Source: Artocarpus heterophyllus (Eukaryota; Streptophyta; Magnoliopsida; Rosales; Moraceae). Taken from it: DNA of 64,000 nt. Of the stretch, positions 1 to 11,312 are shown in pieces. The DNA lies in NCBI GenBank assembly GCA_025403435.1, contig CM046340.1, forward strand, positions 9,586,420 through 9,650,419, in the 5' to 3' direction. Position numbers and translations under genes: made by a program. The notes beneath the pieces were generated by a model that saw nothing but the letters and a program-made list of their open reading frames with translations, did not search any database and was not told the DNA's origin. Positions within the stretch are counted from its first letter, which is position 1. The number at the start of each line of letters is the position of its first letter.

Positions 1-320
1 CTAAATTAGAATGGGACCCATTTTGTAAATGTAACAGATCTTGGTAGATTTGCGTTTTCCGCTACGATGAGATCAAAATCCTATATTTACACGCTCAAAA
101 TAGTTATTGGGTGAATGAGAAATTGATAATTAAAATATGTCCATTGGAATTGGTTTTGTTGAAAAAATTGAAAGTCCCACATTGAGTAGGCATATTACTT
201 TTGTAGAGTTTTAATAAGTTTGTACTTTTAGTCTTAAGCAAGTAATTGTACCCAAGTGGATTTTTCATGTACAAGGAGGGTGCAAATTTTCATCTTAGTG
301 GTTTAGGGGCCCAAAGCAAC
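1..320. other. Intergenic, no gene seen
   Basis: AT-rich spacer at the left edge. No coding frame resembles a known protein. The last part leads into a local direct duplication. Confidence 0.5.
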
Positions 321-909
321 GTGAATGTCATTTTGGGCTTACCCTTGTTCAGGCTTTGTTTTGCAAAATTTTTTATTTGTTTTAAAACTAAATTCATTAA
401 ATTCGTATTTTTTTCAGAATATGAACAGTCATTGCTAAGCTTGTTAATGGCCGAATATCAAAGGTTGTAACATGTTAATGGATGAATCTAGACATGACAA
501 TGCCCGCATTAAACCAGAATTTCAAAGGTTGTAACCTATTATTTCCTACTTTGTAACACCCAAGGGGACATCTCCAACTCATTTTCATACACAAGAATTC
601 AGAATTTGGCCCAATGAATACGCCTACATTACGTGAGTAACGCGAATGTCGGTTTTGGGCTTGCCCTTGTGCGGGCTTTGTTTTGCAAAATTTTTTATTT
701 GTTTTCCAATTAAATTCATTAAATTCATATTTTTTTTAGAATATGAATAGTCATTGCTGAGCCTGAATATCAAAGGTTGTAACATGTTAATGGATAAATC
801 CAGACATGATAATGCCCACGGTTTAAAGATTGTAACCTATTATTTCCTACTTTGTAACACCCAAGGAGGACATCTTCAACTCATTTCCACACACAAGAAT
901 TCAGAATTT
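321..909. repeat. Local direct duplication, two copies of about 280 bp
   Basis: Copy A spans about 321-608 and copy B about 642-909. Both carry, in the same order, a (g)aatgtc...ttttgggctt start, GGCTTTGTTTTGCAAAATTT, TTTCAGAATATGAA-like DNA, CAAAGGTTGTAAC blocks, TTTGTAACACCCAAGG and ACACAAGAATTCAGAATTT. Several substitutions and short indels separate the copies, so the duplication is not recent. No protein or transposon end is recognised in it. Confidence 0.75.
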
Positions 910-3839
910 CTTTCTTTCTTCTTTTTTTTTTGAAAAAAACTGGAACAGTTTACCTGCACGGAAAAACGTGTTTTTTTTATTCCAAAAAAAAAAGAGGCCA
1001 TATACCCAATTCTAAATTTTTTTTGTCCCTTTCATAAAAATCTTCCACTCTCTGGTGTTGCTAGGCTTTAGTGAAGAGAGAGTGAATTTGTTCTAAGAAA
1101 AGCGTGCGTTTTACGTGACTTGACGTCCAAATTTTTCACTTTGATTCAGTTTAAGATTAAAGGTTTTGTTATAATTGTTTCTCTTTGTTTTCTCCTTTTT
1201 TACAATATTGTTGCTAACCACCTTAAAACATATTCTCTTTTGAAGACGAACAGGTCGGTGGAATAGCGAAAGAGATTTGTTGTCATATCTGTCATATTAT
1301 CTTTGTGTGCTATACGTACTTTTTTTTTTCTGGGATGCCTTTGCATGTGCCAATATATGTTCGGTGGTCTTCTAATCCGTAGTGTATATTAGTATACATT
1401 TTATATTTGTTGCGTTTTTTTTTTTCTGGTTCTGTAGGCATTATTGAAAGGAAAATATATGTGTGTGTATATATATAAATTTGTTTAAATACATTAACGT
1501 TCATCTCTTTTGATTTAATTTGCATATATGTTTTGGTTGGCTGGCTTGTTTGTTATTAATATCGTTTATTGCCAGTATCATTACTTAGCAAGAATGTGAG
1601 AAGTTATAATTTGTTTGTTTTGGTTGGCTGGCTTCAGTTATAATTTTATGGATATAATAGAAAGTTGGTTCTACAATTGTCATGTGATTGAACTTTTGCT
1701 TTTTAATTGCAACCGGTTTTAGTTATAAAAAAAAAAGAAAAAGAAAAAAACTTGTTAATTTATATTGGTGGAAACATAAAGCGTGTGTTACACGTGCCTC
1801 GACGTTCAAATATTCTACTGTGATTCAGTTTAAGGTTGAAGGTTTTGTTGTAATTGTTTTTCTTTCTTTTGTAATACTTTGTTAAAATTGAACTTGTTCG
1901 ATAATCTTTTTATTTCATGCTATATTGCCAACAATTTTTTTCCTTATTTTTCCTTTCATACGTCAATTTGCAAAGTTCTTTTGTTTCCAATAAGTTTGAG
2001 CTCAGTTCTTTCATACTTTCGGTTTTTAGTTCCGAAGCTATTATTGCCCAGCTCCTTAACAGAATGCGGCACCAGGTTTGAACCACAGGGAACTGTAGCA
2101 TGGGAGGCAGGTTCGGGATAATCCATTCAATCTTCTTATTTTCTTTTAATCTCTTTTTATTCATTTTCCTTTTCCCTCCCTCCATTTCCAGAAACTCGAG
2201 TCTTATTTCCTCTTCTTCCGGCAGCATTTCTCCTTTGAGCGGCATTTCCTCTTCTTCTTTCGATGCTAGCCCGTTTGATTTCTTTGGAGTGTTTTCGTCT
2301 TTATTTTGTTATTTCACGTGTATGTATGGCGTGTTTGGTTTCCATTTTGACATATGCGTGCGTTTACAGTTTTTTACTCCTTATTTTGAACATCTTTGTT
2401 TTAATAATATTAGAGTGATAAGCTCAGAGTGGGATGATTGCCAACCTAGTCGAGAAGTCCTTAATTTAATGCTAGTTGTTCCTCTTCGTCATTATTATTA
2501 AAAAATGCTCAATTAAAATGAGCTAATATTAAAGTTTGATGATTAATTTGATGGGTCGATTTGAATTAAACGAGCTAGCATGATTAAGCTTGTGGCTATC
2601 AAGATAGCATGCAAGCACAACAAGATAGAGAGCATTAAGAGCTGAGCCAATGGACCATGTCGGCCAGTGGTTTAGGACCTATAAGCTGACAGAATAAGAC
2701 AAGAATAAGGCAGTGAATTGTATTATGCTTGGCAAGGTAGCTCGATTTACAGTACTTGAAAAAGTAGTTCAAACATCATTTTTTATTAAAGATATTGTAG
2801 TATAAAGAACTTTATGATATTGAGTTCGAATTGATAAGTTCAAACGATTGTATCAAACGTCCTCCTAATTAAAATTGGTTGTCGGTGGAATTATAGGGCT
2901 CCTTAGAGAACTCACTCGCTTAACCATGAAAGAAGTATGATGGAAGACTTCAAGGTTCTAGGAAGAAGGAAGAGGAAATTTGAAAGAGATGTTTTAACGT
3001 GGGCAAAGTAGGCTAAATAGAATTTGGTTAGCTTCATAAAGCCTAGGAAAAAGGTTTTCTTCATTGTCAGTTTGCCGTCTTAAATAAAATAAGTCAGCTG
3101 TCAATATGCCAGAATTCTTTATCAAGCAAAACCATCAACTTTTCCTTCAACTTGCTTAAATAATTTAAGACCCAACTTCAGAACCGTCACCTCAAAAACA
3201 AAAACCTGTCTTCTGATTCAATGCTTTATAAAACGTTATTTCGAATACAGACATCAGTAAATGCAAACGAAGATGCCCCGGACAAAAGTAATAATACAAG
3301 GAAGAAATATTAATGCTCATCCACTCATGGCTGATATATTAACTCAGAGACCACATAATGTGAGAGGTTAGTTTCCATTAATAAAGGTTACCAGTACTTC
3401 AATATTTAATAAATTAATTTTATTTTTTTATTCCTAACAAATAACAATTGTATCACTTTAGTCCTTAAACTTTCAACCGATATTTTACAACCTTTAAGCT
3501 TTTCAAATGTTACGCTTAAGTTGATCCGACTCAAACTTCCGTCTAAATCGTTCTATTCAAAAGTTAATTTTATTAGATCATCTATCATTAACAGATCACG
3601 TGCACCAATATACTAATTTTGAGGCATCATGGTTTTAAATGTTTGTAATAGTTTCAAAAAAAAAAATCATCTTGGTAGTTCAAAATTTAATAAACATCCA
3701 TTAAAAAAAATTAATAAACAAATAATTCAAGCACCTCAAACTCAATAGGGAAAAACAAAAGAGAAATCTCTTTTAATTCCTACCATGACTTTAAAATTAT
3801 ACTACTCATAAAATTATATATCCCAGTTTAATATGTATA
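910..3839. other. Intergenic, degenerate repeats, no gene supported
   Basis: A second diverged direct repeat lies at about 1101-1190 and 1780-1870 (shared GATTCAGTTTAAG and AAGGTTTTGTT). A 15-base motif TTGGTTGGCTGGCTT occurs near 1533 and 1620. The longest open frame, 2100-2501 plus (133 codons), is F/S-rich and matches no family I recognise; an overlapping antisense frame at 1910-2245 is equally unremarkable. The stretch 2500-3400 reads like old transposon DNA but has no recognisable ends. Confidence 0.5.
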
Positions 3840-4014
3840 AAGTGTTTGAAATAGTAGTTTAAACCAATGGTTTGAATTGTAAATATTATAAAGCTCTCAC
3901 ATGTTACAGTATAAAGCCTTCATATGTTACAATAAAAAACTACAATATAAAACTGTCATAAGCTATAGTTTTTAAACTCAAACTAATAATTTAAACTATT
4001 TTTTTAAATACTTT
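3840..4014. mobile_element. Short MITE, ACATGTKA-motif family, copy 1
   Basis: About 175 bp. The ends are an imperfect inverted repeat: AGTGTTTGAAATAGTAGTTT at the left, and the reverse complement of the right end begins AAGTATTTAAAAAAATAGTT. The interior has the family motif twice (CTCACATGTTACAGTATAAA and CATATGTTACAATAAAA). Other copies are near 22113, 22725, 23250, 24212, 27359 and 62825. The motif repetition and terminal inverted repeat suggest a non-autonomous DNA transposon; the superfamily is not decided. Confidence 0.6.
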
Positions 4015-4678
4015 AATAGTATATTTTTTAAATTAAGACTCATTGTTTTGTCATTAATATAACCCGCCCATATAAATAGAATTGCTCAAAATATTAATCA
4101 TGATTTTTGAATATTAAAAAGGTATCCACTGCAGCTACTGCTTGTCTGCCCTTCACGTACAAAGGTAATATTTGCACTCACAATCCTTCTCTTCAATAAG
4201 AATAAATATTTCAACATACTATCCACCAACGAGACAATAATCCACATTCTTAGCATGAAAATCACTTTTTTACACTTTCAACGTCTGCCATTTAAGTTAT
4301 CATCACAGCCGTTGATCAACCTTTAACTGCCGTAACTTCCTCCACTTTTACCGTTGCAAACAAAAACATTTGTTCCATTTTCGACTTTTTTTTTTCCCTT
4401 TTTCTTTCTTGTAAAAAAAACACAAACAAAATAAATAAAAAAAAGTCATAAACAAAATTATCGACGTTTGTAGAAGCAGACAGATATACCCTCCCGTGCA
4501 AGCGTTTAAAAAATAAATAATATAATATCCCACTTCCTAACTTTTGTCCTCTTTCGTCTTTTCACCGATCCAGATCTCTCGCGCTTCATCCGAGTCTGAC
4601 GCTCGCCGACGACGCGACCGGCAATCAAGCAAAGGACTTCCATAAATCCCGACAAACTTTCTCTCTCTACCTTTTCTC
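4015..4678. other. Spacer 3' of the GATL gene
   Basis: AT-rich DNA that includes the 3' flank of the minus-strand GATL gene. The transcript end probably lies here, but no single polyadenylation signal stands out among several TTTATT-like strings. No other gene is seen. Confidence 0.4.
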
Positions 4679-5725
4679 TTAGCTGTCTGAGAACAATGAC
4701 TTGTGACGAAAGAGATCGTACGGAGCCCAGAGGCTATCCAAGGGACAAGGCTTCTTCGAGTCTAGTCTCAGCCATGGCTTCCCCTTTCCGCTCCAATGGA
4801 GGAGGCTCACCGGACCGGAATGGAGATCTCTGCAGCGTCCCTCGAGATTGTCGCCTCCGAGGCCGTGCTGGTTCCACCGATGCTCGACCCTCTCGACGTC
4901 GCCGGCGAACACAAGAAGGAACGGCGGCAAGGAGCCGAGCTCGTAGATTCTGTACCTCTTCTGGACTCTCATCCAGTGCTCGAGCTTCTCCGTGAATTTT
5001 CCTTCCCTCCATTTCCAGAGATCGATCACCATTACGCCGGTGTTGAAGTAGCAAGGCCTACGCCCTCGAAACGACGCCTTGAAGACGGGATTGGACCAGA
5101 ACTTGGGCGTGAAGTAGCTCGTGAAATTCGCGTGGCAGTACTCCGGCGCGCCGACAGCGTGGCGGCCGAGATCGATCCTCCACAGCTTGGCGACGTCGTC
5201 GACGACGATGAGGTCGGAGTCGAAGTAGATTATGCGCCGGACGCCGGAGGGGAGGAGGTCGGGGAAGTAGATCCTGGCGTAGTTGAGAGGCTGGTCTAGG
5301 GCTCGGCGGATGGAGTAGGAGATTTTGCCGCGGACGAGGCTCGGATCGAAATGGTAGAGGTGGAATTTCAGGTACGGGAAGGTGGCGGCGACGACGCGGT
5401 GGAGATCGGGGGCTCGGCGGCGGTCGGCGATGAAGTGGAAGACGACGTTCTCGGGGCAGGAGGCGTGCTGGAGTACGGAGAAAACGCCGGCGACGGAGCC
5501 GCGGAGGTAAGTCTCGTCGAGCGTCATGGCGATGTGGATTATGGACGGGTCGTGAGGGTTCTGCTCCAGAGACTCCGGCGACCACGCAGTCCTCGGACAC
5601 TCCCTCCCATTTCGAAATGCCGGTGCCTCTCTGAACTCCGGCAGCTCCGTCGCCGCCGTGAACCGTACGGCGGCGGTTAGAGCCATAAGGACGACGATGG
5701 CGAGGGCTTGGCGATTCGGTGCCAT
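4679..5725 (-). CDS. GATL: GT8 galacturonosyltransferase-like protein (GATL5/6/7 type)
   Basis: Encodes a 348-residue GATL-family GT8 glycosyltransferase. Members are Golgi or ER enzymes of pectin or xylan synthesis that use a nucleotide-sugar donor. Visible features: hydrophobic N-terminus at residues 3-23 (signal peptide or anchor); EAPAFRNG near 33-40; IHIAMTLD at 63-70; metal-binding DSD at 169-171; [10 protein letters not shown] at 197-205; [12 protein letters not shown] at 225-236; [14 protein letters not shown] at 263-276; [12 protein letters not shown] at 282-293; [14 protein letters not shown] at 310-323. The family is intronless and about 350 residues long, which fits. The start is the ATG at 5723-5725; the frame runs upstream to a TTG at 5764, which I reject because ATG is followed directly by the hydrophobic leader. 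The pattern [13 protein letters not shown] and the SDS C-terminus resemble the Arabidopsis GATL5/6/7 group more than PARVUS/GATL1, as judged from memory. The gene is GC-rich against AT-rich flanks. The exact donor and acceptor are unknown. Confidence 0.95.
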   Translation of the reverse strand: MAPNRQALAIVVLMALTAAVRFTAATELPEFREAPAFRNGRECPRTAWSPESLEQNPHDPSIIHIAMTLDETYLRGSVAGVFSVLQHASCPENVVFHFIADRRRAPDLHRVVAATFPYLKFHLYHFDPSLVRGKISYSIRRALDQPLNYARIYFPDLLPSGVRRIIYFDSDLIVVDDVAKLWRIDLGRHAVGAPEYCHANFTSYFTPKFWSNPVFKASFRGRRPCYFNTGVMVIDLWKWREGKFTEKLEHWMRVQKRYRIYELGSLPPFLLVFAGDVERVEHRWNQHGLGGDNLEGRCRDLHSGPVSLLHWSGKGKPWLRLDSKKPCPLDSLWAPYDLFRHKSLFSDS

Positions 5726-6295
5726 TGTGTGATATGTTGGGGATATGGGCGAGAAATAAGCCAATAGTTTATTTTATTTGCTTGGATTGGACAAGGCAGG
5801 GATATTTAGGTAATTCTGATTCCCAGTGGGGTCCATCGAATTGAGTGAGAGCGAGATCAAAAGGACAAGACAAAAGAGGAAAAAGGCTGAAATAAATATT
5901 TTGTTCCGAAAAAAGTTAAAGTTGGCGAAATGCCAGGCTGGAACGCGTTTGGTTAGTCTGTCCTTTCCTTCTTTCTCCTTTCCTTTGCCCCCACTACCAT
6001 TTTGTGGCTCTGATTTCCTCGACGTGAGTGCTGGGGACGAGATCGTGTGTTGGTGATTTCAATTTTCACCGTAAGGCGTCAGTATTTGTCGTTGTTGTTG
6101 TACCGTAGAATTCCCTTGCTTCCGTTGTGTCGTACGGTGAACGTTTTCTTCCTCGAATTATGTCGTTTGTGCATCTATTGTGTTGTGCGCTGACTCATGC
6201 CGTACTCAAGACGTAGACAAACTTTTGCATGGAAATAACCAACAAGAGTACAGCCGGGGGGCGTAACTGCGTCAGGGGTTAAATTAGTAATTTAA
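5726..6295. promoter_or_regulatory. Probable 5' flank and promoter of the GATL gene
   Basis: Lies immediately upstream of the minus-strand GATL start. The minus strand reads a possible TATA-like AAATATTTATTT near 5889-5900, and CT-rich/GA-rich DNA follows toward the gene. This is weak evidence for the core promoter, and no transcription start can be set. An open frame at 5826-6056 plus has no recognisable similarity. Confidence 0.3.
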
Positions 6296-6402
6296 GAGTG
6301 TGTTTGTTTGAGTTTTCTAATTACAGTTTAAATTATTTTGCTACAGTATTTTTTCTCACAAAAATTTAAATCTTCATTCAAATACTCATACCAAACGCAC
6401 CC
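6296..6402. mobile_element. 107-bp hAT-like MITE
   Basis: Terminal inverted repeats GAGTGTGTTTGTTTGAGTTT and, on the reverse strand from the right end, GGGTGCGTTTGGTATGAGTA. The flanks are TAATTTAA (6288-6295) and TAATTTCT (6403-6410), an imperfect 8-bp target duplication (6 of 8). Short length, TGTTTGG-type ends and an 8-bp duplication are typical of hAT MITEs. Confidence 0.6.
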
Positions 6403-8297
6403 TAATTTCTTATAAGCAAATAATAGGTTATGCTTTACCAGCATGAAGCAGCTAGGCAAAGTCTGCAGCCCGCACTGCCCCGCTATCTAACATTTTTCTT
6501 AGAACATTGGTACTTGGCTAAAGGTGTTTTATACCATAAATTTAGTTATAAACAATATAAGATTTTTGTATGCTATAATAAAAGAAAAAATTATTATAAT
6601 GTATGATTCTCATATACTACTATAAAAATAGTTCCTATTAACAATTCCCATCACTAAGCAAAAACCTAAGAGATAAGTAAAATATAACACAGCAGTAGAC
6701 TTTTTTTATGTGTTACACTAATATAAATTAAATATTACACTGATAGATAATAATTTTATATTGTCAAACGGAAAAAATTACATAAGCTGATAGTTACGGC
6801 TCCGCTATGAGACTAGAGATCATTTCATTTTGAAAATAAGGTATTAAAAAAAAATAAAACTTACCCCTTTCAAGCAGAAAGGGTTTAGGCAAAGCATCTA
6901 GCCCAACGATCGTTTGGTATGGCATACGTGACATGTGGGGCTGCCCCACTCACATTTTTTATTTTTAAACATTTTTTACATATGAATGTGTATTGTATTA
7001 TGTTTATATACATGTAGCGGCCACTATAACTTTAAAAGTAAATCTTTTAGTCCCTTAAAATTTTTGTTTAACTTTTAGCTCTCATTGACAAAGAATGATT
7101 TCTTGCTTCGTCACTGCTAGATAAGTTTATTATAAATTTAAAACATGACAATAAATAATGTTTAGAGTGTTGTACTAAAATAAATTGAGTGCTACATGAA
7201 TCAATAAACAATAATGTTATATATATGATTGAAAAATATTTGTTATGTTTGGGAGCAGAGTTGGAACTATAGAGTTTCAACCGCATATTGTAATATATAA
7301 GAGCTTTATATTGTAGTAAATTTTTACTTTACACTTAAAACTGTATAGTTAAAAACACAACCCCAAGCACCCTGGTTACATACGCCTTCCTATATGCTTG
7401 TAGGTTGTCAGAGTGAAGATCGTTTCAAAGATTTAATATCATTAGATTCTCACTATAGGATATGAATAAATATGACTCATTTACAGTTTTTTTTTTTTTA
7501 ATTTAGAAGTGAAAGAATTTAAACTTTTCATTTTTAGGTGAAATCGGGTATGGTTTTATCGCTAGGCTGTCTATAACCGCGTTAAGTTTTTTGCCTTTTA
7601 AACTACTATATGCTAGCTTTTTTGTATATTTTTCATTTTATTTTAACTTTGAACCCCCCTCCCCGCCTTTTTTTTAATTTTTAAACATGCACTAGGGTCT
7701 ACAAAGCTTCTTGATTTTAAGCCTGATACATAAAAAGAGATTTGTCTTAAATTTATCTTGATTTTAGGCCATTGTATCCGTTCCGGAATTTAGGATTTAT
7801 TGAACTATTGAGAGCCATGATTTCCGTTAAGATTAATGCTTGTTTAACGGAGTTTACCTGAATGTGCCATTGTTGTAGCCTGTGAATTTCCAAAACTACC
7901 CTCTGCTCTCACCTTACCTACCGTGTACCCCGCATGGTCTACGGGCTGGCTGGAATCCATTTTAGCAGAGAAGTGGTGCGATATAAACATGGAAATAGAA
8001 CAATTAAACATCAAGATTTCTGTGGACTTTATTGTATGGATCCCAATTCAGTTTGTGCCCATCTGTATCAATCATGATGTCCTTTCTAGTGGACAAGGAC
8101 AACAACCCATAATATTCTTTCAATTTGAAACGAAAAAAAAAACTATAACCTTAGTTGTTTTGGCTCCAGAATAAATGGGAATAATGATCATATTTTGAGA
8201 CACCGATTCCAGATAGTTCTAGAGGCAGGCCTCTTTAGTTAGAGATTAGCGAGTTTGTCAAGATGTTAGAATAATGGAGTCAATTTGTGATTAGTGT
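6403..8297. other. Intergenic, repeat relics, no gene seen
   Basis: AT-rich. About 6510-6630 and 7262-7350 carry strings like those of the short MITE family (ATATAAGAGCTTTATATTGTAG at the second, cut here to its core), probably degraded copies. An open frame at 7923-8174 plus (83 codons) shows no recognisable family. Nothing else is supported. Confidence 0.45.
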
Positions 8298-8666
8298 TAA
8301 TGCTTACCGTTGTCCGGCGTCGGATCAACACCCACGTGTGACTGAAATATCTTACGACCTCCTCCTAAGCTTGCCCCTGGTCAGACAGAACCTGTCCGAC
8401 CAGGGACCCGTCCGACCAAGGACCCGTCCGACCAGGGACCTGCCCGACCAGGGACCTGTCCGACGACCAGGGACCTGTCCGACCAAGGACCCGTCCGACC
8501 AGGGACCTGCCCGACCAAGGACCTGTCCGACCAGGATCTGCCCGACCAGGGACCTATCCGACCAGGGACCCGTCCGACCAGGGGCAAGCTTAGGAGGAGG
8601 TCATAAGGTATTTCAGTCACACGTGGGTGTTGATCAGACGCCGAACAGCGGTAAGCATCAACAATT
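8298..8666. mobile_element. Foldback-type element with inverted arms of about 90 bp
   Basis: The left arm (8298-8386) and right arm (about 8574-8666) are near-perfect inverted copies. Both, read inward, contain TGTTRATGCTTACCG, CGGCGTC, ATCAACACCCACGTGTGACT, GACCTCCTCCTAAGCTTGCC and CCTGGTC. The loop is a 16-bp tandem array. Immediate flanks ATTAG and ATTAA could be a 5-bp target duplication (4 of 5), which is weak. The open frames across this piece on both strands are by-products of a repeat length that avoids stop codons. The transposon class is not clear. Confidence 0.65.
8397..8581. repeat. 16-bp tandem array, about 12 units
   Basis: The unit is CCGACCAGGGACCTGT with variants AAGG for AGGG, CCCGT for CCTGT and a final C. 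One unit is expanded by CGA (near 8461) and one is shortened (near 8530). It forms the loop of the foldback element and is GC-rich against AT-rich surroundings. Confidence 0.9.
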
Positions 8667-9729
8667 AAAGTTTTTGTATATAAATAAGCCCATTGTAAAC
8701 ACATTTCATAATTTGAATTTTAAAGCGTTATTCACGCCATCTCTAATCACTTTTCAAAAAGTAGTACAAATTAAAAAAGCAGATAGTGAGACTACTAGAT
8801 ACTATATAATATTTTTGGTGGATAGATACTATATAATGTTTATAGTTGGGATAAAGTATTGGTTCAGCTCGTCAAACGAGGACCCTGGACCTCATCTGGT
8901 GGAGCAAATTCTGGAAACTTTACGGGCAATTTCAATTTCTGTTATTATTATTATTTTATTATTTTATTATAGCCCGATTACCAAGCAGATAGAATATGAA
9001 CATGAATAAAGCGAATAGAGTCTGAGAAAAACTTGGATTAAATTCAGCTTTTCCTTTAGCATAGGTTGACAATACTTCCTACACAAATGTTGCAGTCCAC
9101 ATGCCCTTTTGATTGCTGGAAAGGTACAGCAACGAGCAATTTTGTTTATCAAAATCGAATGGGGACCTATAACTGCGATATATTTTAGGAGTTTGTGCAC
9201 AAAATTTGGGTTATAAATTTCAATTTTTTTTCTTGAATAGTACTAATTCCTTCTCCTCATGAAAAATTTTGGCTTAAATTACAACTGTGATGCAATTGTA
9301 AGGTTTTGACAAAATCACATTCAACTCAGTATGCATTGAATGTACTAGTTGATCCAATCCAATCTGCACAGGGGTGAATTGGATTGGTTTTGGGTCTAGT
9401 TTCAAAAACTAATCCTCAATAATTTTTCTAAATAAATATCTTTTGGAAAAAAGACATGTTTGGAGCTAGATTAAAAAACTATATTAACACACAATACTAG
9501 GCGGACATCATGAATTCATTGCCACTTAATACAAATGACAACAAAACTAAAACTTATGGTTATGTTCGGTACATTGTATTAAAATATTGTATTATATAAT
9601 AATACACTAATTTAATATTTGGTATGATTATCATATTATATAAGTTAATATAGATGGTAAATTAATACTATTTACGTCGTATTATAGAATACGAAACATT
9701 TTGGTGTATTGTAAGATGGTAAAGGTGGC
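8667..9729. other. Intergenic, no gene seen
   Basis: AT-rich. Position 8940-8975 is an ATT/TTA-rich simple stretch. About 9560-9715 has palindromic TATTATA/TAATATA strings and a GTTCGGTACATTG start that suggest an old MITE without certain ends. Confidence 0.4.
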
Positions 9730-10738
9730 GTTATGGGAACTAAGGATCCATTGGTGGTATATGTGTTGGTTCCACCAATGAACTTAAATCAGTGGCCTCG
9801 TATGCTTTTTTATCCTCCAATGAATTTTGTGGCTCCGCTTCATGTAGGAATTCCTGTAATAACCCTTCTATTCATTCTTCACTCTCCACTTGGCTATCCA
9901 TTAATTTTCCTGTGATTTTGTCTTCATAGAACTCATGGTTTTGGATAGACTCCTTTTGATTTAGCAAGTGTAGATCATTATTGAACGAACAAGGGCCCAC
10001 AATTGCAAATGTTTGAGCTAAAACAACTTCAATGGGTTATTGTTCTTCATCTCGAGGATCTATTACCTCTAAAGGCTCAAATTCCAATGAAACTTTATCA
10101 TAACTTGAATTACTCTCCCAACCTTAATTGTTTGAGTTATCATCATTAAGCCACACTTTATTGCTCACCATCTGATTGTCACCATGAAATTTTGAAAATT
10201 CCACTTCATTCTCTAAGCGGCCCTCCAAATTTCTTCTCATAAGATGCTCCATTTGTTGATCGAGAAACTACCTAGAGCCTGTTTGAACTTCTAATGTCAT
10301 AGTCCTCTCCACAAATTGGTTGAAAGTATTATCCATTTGAGCTAATGCTTCTTCAAGTCTTGATTTCTTCTCTTCTTGATGCTCAAATAGTTGGTTTATA
10401 AAATTAGGCTGATGGATGTGTGATGGGTATTGGTGACTCCAACCCTACAGTGAAGGTTCCCAATGCCAGTGGTGGTCAAAATCTGCTATATCATTCAACA
10501 AAAACATTGTACTCCCATAGCTTCTATTGAACAAGTGACCACTGGTTGCTAGAATTCTATTATCCACCCAATTTCTTTCATCCTCATCCAATCCATTGTA
10601 GAAAAAGAAAGTAAGAGACTGATGTGAAAGATTTTTGCTAGAGAATTTTTTGACCATGTCATTAAATCTCTCCCAAGAGGCATAAAAAGGTTTCATGCAT
10701 TGTTGGGCAAAGCTTGCAAGGATAATCCAATAAAACAT
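9730..10738 (-). pseudogene. Decayed LTR-retrotransposon gag remnant
   Basis: The minus strand from 10738 to 10445 encodes a 97-residue fragment with SWERFNDMVKKF, LTFFFYNGLDEDERNWVD and a following LLNDIADFDHHW. This order matches the retrotransposon gag family of plant Ty3/gypsy elements, in which a W-x-R-F-x-D stretch is followed by a QTFYNGL-like segment. The frame then breaks. Fragments continue downstream to about 9730 with further stops, including MDNTFNQFVERTMTLE-like coding. No protease, reverse transcriptase or integrase is left. Athila/Tat-type gag is my best guess but not certain. Confidence 0.55.
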
Positions 10739-10873
10739 TTTGAAGTACCTTGCAAAACAAATGACTCAAAGAACAAAAACATTATAACAAATAAAAATAA
10801 AATAAAATAAAACAAAAAATAAAAAGCGTTCAAATAATCCTAAAGCTAATAATTAGTATTGATATTAACCAAA

Positions 10874-11290
10874 TTAAATAACAATCCAAACAACGGCATC
10901 AAAAACTTGTTGCAAAAAATCCGTAAGGTTATTTATAGGTCTTGAGCAAGTAGGGAAAATCAAATAAAATCCGGAATTTTTCCTTCCCGTACGGACGTCC
11001 CGGCGCCACACAAGGGCACCAAGGCGCCTTGGTCTCGGGTGCTGTGACTTTTTTGTTTGCCCCCCCGCCCTAATATTCAGTGCTCTCCTTAGGAACGGCA
11101 ACTACTCTTTATATTAATTCCTTGATTTTGATTTGCACGCCAACAAAGGGGGTTGCAATGATAATGCTTCTGACGTGTCAGGGACACGTAGCAAATTTCA
11201 GATGGATTAAGAATTCATGTGCACCACATGGCGGCTCTAGGTTGGGAAGGCTTGAGGTTGCACGGAGATTGTTGTGAAGCGAGAAGCATG
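10874..11290 (-). mobile_element. Probable LTR/leader remnant of the decayed gag element
   Basis: On the minus strand this has a GC-rich block with AAGGCGCCTT and GTGGCGCCGGGACGTCCGT, then a TATA-like CTATAAATAA at about 10930-10939, then the gag remnant. Such an order (GC-rich block, TATA box, leader, gag) is usual for plant LTR retrotransposons. No LTR boundary or primer-binding site was found. Confidence 0.35.
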
Positions 11291-11312
11291 GGATTTGAAG
11301 CGCAATGGCTGA

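Noticed and set aside
1910..2501. Overlapping frames at 1910-2245 minus and 2100-2501 plus as genes
   Set aside because: Low-complexity composition, no recognised domain, no gene-like context and mutually antisense.
5726..5764. 13-codon N-terminal extension of GATL starting at TTG
   Set aside because: It begins with TTG, and the ATG at 5723-5725 precedes a proper hydrophobic leader.
8287..9009. 240-codon open frame on the plus strand
   Set aside because: It is a read-through of the 16-bp array and inverted arms, with a reciprocal frame on the other strand and no family similarity.
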